The notes under the pieces: model-generated
The model's database searches: none
What the model saw: only the letters and a program-made list of their open reading frames with translations
Told to the model about the DNA's origin: nothing
From: Mycolicibacter kumamotonensis
GTDB lineage: Bacteria; Actinomycetota; Actinomycetes; Mycobacteriales; Mycobacteriaceae
Direction: 5' to 3'
Assembly: GCF_002086285.1 (NCBI RefSeq)
Contig: NZ_MVHU01000020.1
Location: forward strand, 21,985 to 85,984
Length of the DNA stretch: 64,000 nt
In this document: positions 59,967-64,000 of the stretch, one piece after another
Layout: each line of letters opens with the position of its first letter
How positions within the stretch are numbered: the first letter of the stretch is position 1
Translations under genes and position numbers: made by a program

Positions 59967-61515
59967 ACGTGCCCGGGCTGCCGGGCCGTCCGGGGGTGCC
60001 GGGCGGATCTCCGGCCCCTCCGGCGCCACCTGCGCCGGCCTTTCCGGCCTCGACGCCGTTGCCACCGTCACCGCCACCGCCGCCCGGTCCGCCCGGTCCG
60101 ACCGACCCGCCCGGAGCGGCCGCACCACCGGCGCCGCCCGTGCCGCCGGCACCGCCGGCGACCGCCGCGGCACCGTCCCCGGCATCGCCACCGTCGCCAC
60201 CCGAGCCGCCGGCGCCCCCGTCGGGATGCGTGGCCGTGCCGGCGCCGCCGGCACCGCCGGTGCCACCCGGGCCGCCGCCGCCGCTCTCACCGCTGCCGGG
60301 GTGACCGAGCATGCCCTGGCCGCCGTCCCCGCCGTCGCCGCCGTTGCCGGCCGTGCCGGCCCACGATCCCGCGGCGCCGCCGTTTCCACCGGCGCCGCCC
60401 ACCCGGCCGTGGCTGGGGACTCCGCCGAAGCCGCCCGAACCGCCGTCGCCGCCACGGCCGCCGTTTCCGCCGTTACCGTCGGAACCGGCGAGCGCGTCAC
60501 CACCGTTGCCGCCCGGGGCGCTGAACCCGCCGGGCCCGGCATTGCCCATGAACACCAGATCTCCGGCGTTGCCGGCCGCCCCGCCGTCACCGCCGTTTCC
60601 ACCGCTGGGGTGCTCGGCGGTGCCGGCACCACCGTTGCCGCCGTAGCCACCGGAGCCACCGGGACCGCCGAAGCCGGCCACCGCGTTACCGCCGTCACCG
60701 GCGTTGCCACCCCTGCCGCCGTCACCGCCCCCGTTGCCCCAGCCGCCGTCGCCGCCGTCTCCGCCGCGACCACCGGCACCGAACACGGAGAGGGCATCCC
60801 CACCCAGACCACCGTCGCCGCCGTTCCCCGCGGTGCCCGAGACGCTGTCCAGCCCGTCTCCGCCCCAGCCGCCTTCGCCGCCGTTGCCCAGCAGCCAGCC
60901 GCCGGTCCCGCCGTCGCCACCGTCGGCGCCGGCCCCGCCGTCGCCGCCCCAGCCACCGTTGCCGATCATCAGGGCGTTGCCGCCGTGGCCGCCGACCACG
61001 CCGGCGGCGATGTTCTCATCGGTGCCGGCGCCGTAGCCGTTGCCGCCGTCACCGAACAGCCAGCCCCCGTCACCACCGTCGGGGTGGTCGACGGTGCCGT
61101 CGACGCCGTTACAGATCAGGCCGCACGCACCGTCAAAAGCGAAGAGCGGGTTGATGATCGGATCGATCAGGGCGCCCGGCCCGATAATCCACAGGGTGCC
61201 CAGATCGTGGATGGTGGCGTAGAGCTGGTTCTGGATCAGCCCGGCGAAGACGACCTCGGCCACCGACGCCCAGGTGTAGATATCGGTGCCCACCAGGGAC
61301 AGATCCAGCGTGTCCGGCGCCGGCCCCGGGTCGGCGGCGTCGATGTCGGCGATGAACTGGTCGAACGAGAACAGATCGTCGAAGTCGGCTCGCGCCGGTG
61401 CGATCGCCAGCGGACCCAGCCCGAGCGCCAGGAACGTCCCCACCGAGGTTGTGGCGGCGGCCCCGGCGCGGCGCGCGGGGTGGTGGCTGCGGTTCTCAAC
61501 ACGCTGACGGGGCAT
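59956..61515 (-). CDS. PGRS-repeat protein with a signal peptide instead of a PE domain
   Basis: A 519-aa protein. Residues 1-45 read as an exported-protein signal (basic SHHPARRAG, hydrophobic TTSVGTFLALGLGPLAIAP, then ARADFDD). Residues ~45-165 form a non-repetitive domain (FDQFIADIDAADPGPAPDTL, YTWASVAEVVFAGLIQNQLY) resembling the linker found after signal sequences in other mycobacterial PGRS proteins. The rest (~350 aa) is GGxGGxGG repeats typical of PE_PGRS. No PE N-terminus is present. TACAGT is 6 nt before ATG 61515. Confidence 0.82.
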   Translation of the reverse strand: MPRQRVENRSHHPARRAGAAATTSVGTFLALGLGPLAIAPARADFDDLFSFDQFIADIDAADPGPAPDTLDLSLVGTDIYTWASVAEVVFAGLIQNQLYATIHDLGTLWIIGPGALIDPIINPLFAFDGACGLICNGVDGTVDHPDGGDGGWLFGDGGNGYGAGTDENIAAGVVGGHGGNALMIGNGGWGGDGGAGADGGDGGTGGWLLGNGGEGGWGGDGLDSVSGTAGNGGDGGLGGDALSVFGAGGRGGDGGDGGWGNGGGDGGRGGNAGDGGNAVAGFGGPGGSGGYGGNGGAGTAEHPSGGNGGDGGAAGNAGDLVFMGNAGPGGFSAPGGNGGDALAGSDGNGGNGGRGGDGGSGGFGGVPSHGRVGGAGGNGGAAGSWAGTAGNGGDGGDGGQGMLGHPGSGESGGGGPGGTGGAGGAGTATHPDGGAGGSGGDGGDAGDGAAAVAGGAGGTGGAGGAAAPGGSVGPGGPGGGGGDGGNGVEAGKAGAGGAGGAGDPPGTPGRPGSPGTSTG

Positions 61516-61521
61516 TCGGCG

Positions 61522-61527
61522 ACTGTA
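61522..61527 (-). promoter_or_regulatory. -10 element of the PGRS gene
   Basis: Minus-strand TACAGT, 6 nt before ATG 61515; fits a leaderless start. Confidence 0.4.
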
Positions 61528-61642
61528 ACCAGCGGGGCCGTTGATCCACAACTGCGGAATCAGACCACTATTTTGTCCAGCAGGTACGGATCAATGAGGG
61601 GGTAGTGACCGCACGTGATATCCGCGTGCGGCCGGCCGGGTG

Positions 61643-61648
61643 TATTTT
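61643..61648 (+). promoter_or_regulatory. -10 element of the JmjC/cupin gene
   Basis: TATTTT fits TANNNT and lies 6 nt before GTG 61655, arguing for that codon rather than the upstream GTG 61640 as translation start. Confidence 0.45.
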
Positions 61649-61654
61649 GTGCCG

Positions 61655-62875
61655 GTGCCAGCCGGCGTCCCGGGCCTCCCCGACTCGCAGTCCCCGCTCG
61701 CCTGGCTGCTGGCACCGGTGACGGTGCAGGCCTTCCTCGATGAGCTGTGGGGCGCCGCGCCGCACCACATCGACCGAGACCGAGCTGACTACTTCCACCC
61801 GCTCGCCGGGCCGTCCTCGGCTGGGCAACTCCTGGCCGCGCTGCGGACCGAACCCGCTGCGGTGCGACTGGTGCGGGGCGCCGATCATCTGCCGCCGGAG
61901 CACTACACGCTTCCCGACGGCACCCTGGATCTGGACCGGATCCACGCCGAACTGGACAGCGGCTACACGGTCATCTGCAACAACATCGAGAAGTACCAGC
62001 GCCTGATGTCCACGCTGACCCACTCGGTCGAGGTGGAACTGAACTTCCCGACGCACGTCAACGCCTACATCACCCCACCGGCCGCGACGGGTTTCCTACC
62101 GCACTACGACCACCACGACGTGCTGGTGCTGCAGATCCACGGCAGCAAGACCTGGCACTTCTACGGTGACGATCCGGTGCCGCCGCACCTGATGGCACAG
62201 ATGCACGAGGTCGACCCCGCCGCGCTGCCGGAGCCGACCACCGTGCACCTGGCCGCCGGCGACACCCTGTATCTGCCACGGGGCCGGGTGCATTCGGCGC
62301 AGACGACGTCGCAGGAATCGGTGCATCTGACCGTCGGCATCCACGTGCCGACGGTGCTGACCCTGCTGACCCACACGCTGCACATGCTGAGCCTGCGCGA
62401 CGATGTGGTGCACACCCGTTTGCCGGCAAGGCATCTCGACGATCCGCAGGTACGGGCGAGCCTGGGCGCGATGATTCGCGACGGGCTCGACGCCATCGCT
62501 GCGCCGGGTTCCCTCGCGGAAGGCCTTGGCGCCATGCAGGATTTCCTGGTCCGGCGCGCCCGCTGCCCGGTTGTCGGACAGGTCCGCGACACCGTCGGCC
62601 TCAACACCGACACGCCGGTGCGCAGGCAGCAGCCGCTGTACTCGCGGGTGGTCACGACAGCCGATGGCGTCGGCCTGCAGTTCGCCCAGCTGGTCGTCAG
62701 CGCCCGCCCGGACCACGAAGCGGCCATGCGGTTTCTCTCGGAGCGCACCGAGCCGTTCCGCGTCGGCGAACTGCCGGGCCTGACCTCAGTCCAGCAGGTG
62801 GAGTTGGTTCGCAGCCTGATCATGAGCGGCTTCCTGGTGCGCCCGTCCGCCGACGAAGCACCAATAAATCCATAG
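61655..62875 (+). CDS. JmjC/cupin-4 domain oxygenase-like protein
   Basis: A 406-aa protein resembling ribosomal-oxygenase-type Fe(II)/2-oxoglutarate hydroxylases (ROX family). The double-stranded beta-helix carries ATGFLPHYDHHDVLVLQIHG near 144-163, whose H-x-D gives two iron ligands, GSKTWHFYG, and LPRGRVHSAQTTS near 218 with the third His. The C-terminal region (VSARPDHEAAMRFLSERTEP, GLTSVQQVELVRSLIMSGFL) resembles a winged-helix end. The target could be a ribosomal protein or a peptide; unknown here. Confidence 0.8.
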   Translation: MPAGVPGLPDSQSPLAWLLAPVTVQAFLDELWGAAPHHIDRDRADYFHPLAGPSSAGQLLAALRTEPAAVRLVRGADHLPPEHYTLPDGTLDLDRIHAELDSGYTVICNNIEKYQRLMSTLTHSVEVELNFPTHVNAYITPPAATGFLPHYDHHDVLVLQIHGSKTWHFYGDDPVPPHLMAQMHEVDPAALPEPTTVHLAAGDTLYLPRGRVHSAQTTSQESVHLTVGIHVPTVLTLLTHTLHMLSLRDDVVHTRLPARHLDDPQVRASLGAMIRDGLDAIAAPGSLAEGLGAMQDFLVRRARCPVVGQVRDTVGLNTDTPVRRQQPLYSRVVTTADGVGLQFAQLVVSARPDHEAAMRFLSERTEPFRVGELPGLTSVQQVELVRSLIMSGFLVRPSADEAPINP

Positions 62876-62980
62876 ATGCGGAGATTTGACGCGCTATTGA
62901 CCCGTATTCCCAGGCTACATCCAGTTATTCTCTTGAATTTGAGGATAGGCTCTAGGCGTTCGGTACGGGGAAAGGTGGCC

Positions 62981-64000
62981 ATGACGGAGCCGATCTGGAT
63001 GGCGTCGCCACCGGAAGTGCATTCGGCGTTGCTCAGCAGCGGTCCGGGCGCGGGACCACTGCTGGCGGCCGCGGGCACATGGGACACGTTGAGCACCGAA
63101 TACGCCGACGTGGCGCAGGAACTGTCCGCGATGCTCGCCGGGGTCCAGTCCGACTCCTGGCAGGGTCCGAGCGCGGAATCCTATGTGGCGGCGAATGTTC
63201 CGTATCTGGCCTGGCTGACCAAGGCCAGTGCCGATGCCATGGTGTTGGCGGTCCAGCACCAGACCGCCGCCACGGCCTACACCTCCGCGCTGGCGACGAT
63301 GCCCACCCTGGCGGAACTGGCCGCCAACCACGCCGTTCACGCGGTGCTGCTGGCGACGAACTTCTTCGGCGTCAACACCATCCCGATCGCCCTCAACGAG
63401 GCCGACTACACCCGGATGTGGGTGCAGGCGGCCACCACGATGTCGGCATATCAGGCGGCGGCCGGTGCCGCGGTGGCGTCGTCCCCGGCGGCGGCGTCCG
63501 CGCCGACGGTGCTCAACCCCGACACCCCGCCGCACCGCGACCACCACCACCGCAACGACCAGGCACCCACCCAGGACTTCGGCAACATCTACCAGGAGAG
63601 CTGGTGGACCACCCGGATCGCCGAGATCAACGAGGCCATCCAGGCCGACCTGTCCAGCAACAACCCGCTCACCAGCCTGATCAGCGACCCGGTGCTGATG
63701 ACGATCGCCCCGCATTACGCGGGTGAGATCGTCCTCGGGCTGGCGCCGACGGTGACCGCGCTGACCGAGACGATGCTCGCGCTCATCGCACCGGTGTCAC
63801 CGCTGGCCGGCGTCGCCAGTGTCGCCGGTCTGGCCGGCCTGGCGGGCACCAATGCCCCCGCAGCACCGGTACTGCCGCCCGGCCCGCCGATGCCCGCCAC
63901 GGCCGCTGCCCCGGCGACCCTGACCGCCCCACCGTCGGCCGCGCCGGCGGCTCCCCCGGCCATGGCCCCGCCCCCCCGTACCCCCGCCCCGCCCCCCCCC
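62981..64000 (+). CDS. PPE family protein, 5' part (3' end outside window)
   Basis: 340 codons are open from ATG 62981 to the window end. [20 protein letters not shown] opens the PPE domain (Pro-Pro-Glu near residue 10), and [21 protein letters not shown] near 59 supplies the WxG turn. Residues ~1-165 are the PPE domain; [20 protein letters not shown] follows, then a hydrophobic/Ala-rich region and a Pro/Ala-rich end. PPE proteins pair with PE partners and leave through ESX systems; no PE gene is adjacent on the visible side. The last ~30 bases are nearly pure C. Confidence 0.85.
   Translation, partial: MTEPIWMASPPEVHSALLSSGPGAGPLLAAAGTWDTLSTEYADVAQELSAMLAGVQSDSWQGPSAESYVAANVPYLAWLTKASADAMVLAVQHQTAATAYTSALATMPTLAELAANHAVHAVLLATNFFGVNTIPIALNEADYTRMWVQAATTMSAYQAAAGAAVASSPAAASAPTVLNPDTPPHRDHHHRNDQAPTQDFGNIYQESWWTTRIAEINEAIQADLSSNNPLTSLISDPVLMTIAPHYAGEIVLGLAPTVTALTETMLALIAPVSPLAGVASVAGLAGLAGTNAPAAPVLPPGPPMPATAAAPATLTAPPSAAPAAPPAMAPPPRTPAPPPP

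Noticed and set aside
60226..61605. Ala/Val-rich plus-strand frame opposite the PGRS gene
   Set aside because: Repeats of GGC/GCC read as PGRS on the minus strand, where a signal peptide and promoter are also present.

Overview
The window is high-GC chromosomal DNA from a member of the Mycobacteriaceae. Evidence includes a PPE protein, a PGRS glycine-rich protein, an EspC-like type VII secretion protein, several deazaflavin (F420) nitroreductase-family proteins, and gene order that follows, in reverse orientation, the M. tuberculosis Rv0523c-Rv0566c menaquinone/cytochrome c region as I remember it. Species cannot be fixed from the window; PGRS plus PPE genes point to a slow grower or the M. 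terrae/Mycolicibacter group rather than a typical rapid grower.

Layout. 1-4.6 kb: end of an acyl-CoA thioesterase, then a tandemly duplicated module (DUF4226-type protein, two small membrane proteins, recombinase-domain protein); copy 1 keeps only a scrap of the recombinase gene. 4.6-14.6 kb: ankyrin protein, SDR, a pseudokinase-flippase-like membrane protein, an FAD monooxygenase, a galT-galK operon with a DUF309 gene, a methyltransferase and a PPOX-fold protein. 14.6-21.6 kb: tRNA-Tyr, yajQ, a Baeyer-Villiger-type monooxygenase, gpsA, an orphan HicB, htpX, polyprenyl diphosphate synthase and the menaquinone reductase menJ. 21.6-42.7 kb: the menaquinone cluster proper (menG, menD, bpoC-like hydrolase, menC, menB, menE), broken up by a type VII secretion-associated lower-GC islet (29.1-32.0 kb), an HD hydrolase, a TetR/aldo-keto reductase pair, and a tandemly duplicated pitA phosphate-permease pair. 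42.7-49.3 kb: Gly/Ser-rich membrane protein, cutinase, thioadenosine phosphorylase, menA, and a 49-aa ORF. 49.3-51.8 kb: an IS481-family element interrupted by an IS110-family element. 51.8-59.1 kb: MinD-like ATPase, then ccsA, resB, ccdA, a TlpA-like lipoprotein, a phosphatase and hemL, all on one strand and tightly coupled. 59.1-64 kb: two DUF385 proteins, a signal-peptide PGRS protein, a JmjC/cupin oxygenase, and a PPE gene cut by the window end.

Functionally the window holds most late menaquinone synthesis (menD, menC, menE, menB, menA, menG), side-chain saturation (menJ), a candidate side-chain synthase (grcC1-like), and the system II cytochrome c maturation set next to hemL, so it is largely a respiratory-chain cofactor region with accessory insertions. 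Many genes start 6-8 nt after a TANNNT motif, the pattern expected for leaderless mycobacterial transcripts.

The most notable observation is in the IS110 element. Its non-coding region upstream of the transposase carries two short segments that together match, without a gap, the reconstructed IS481 sequence into which it inserted. They lie in the order and orientation expected of the target-binding loop of a bridge RNA.
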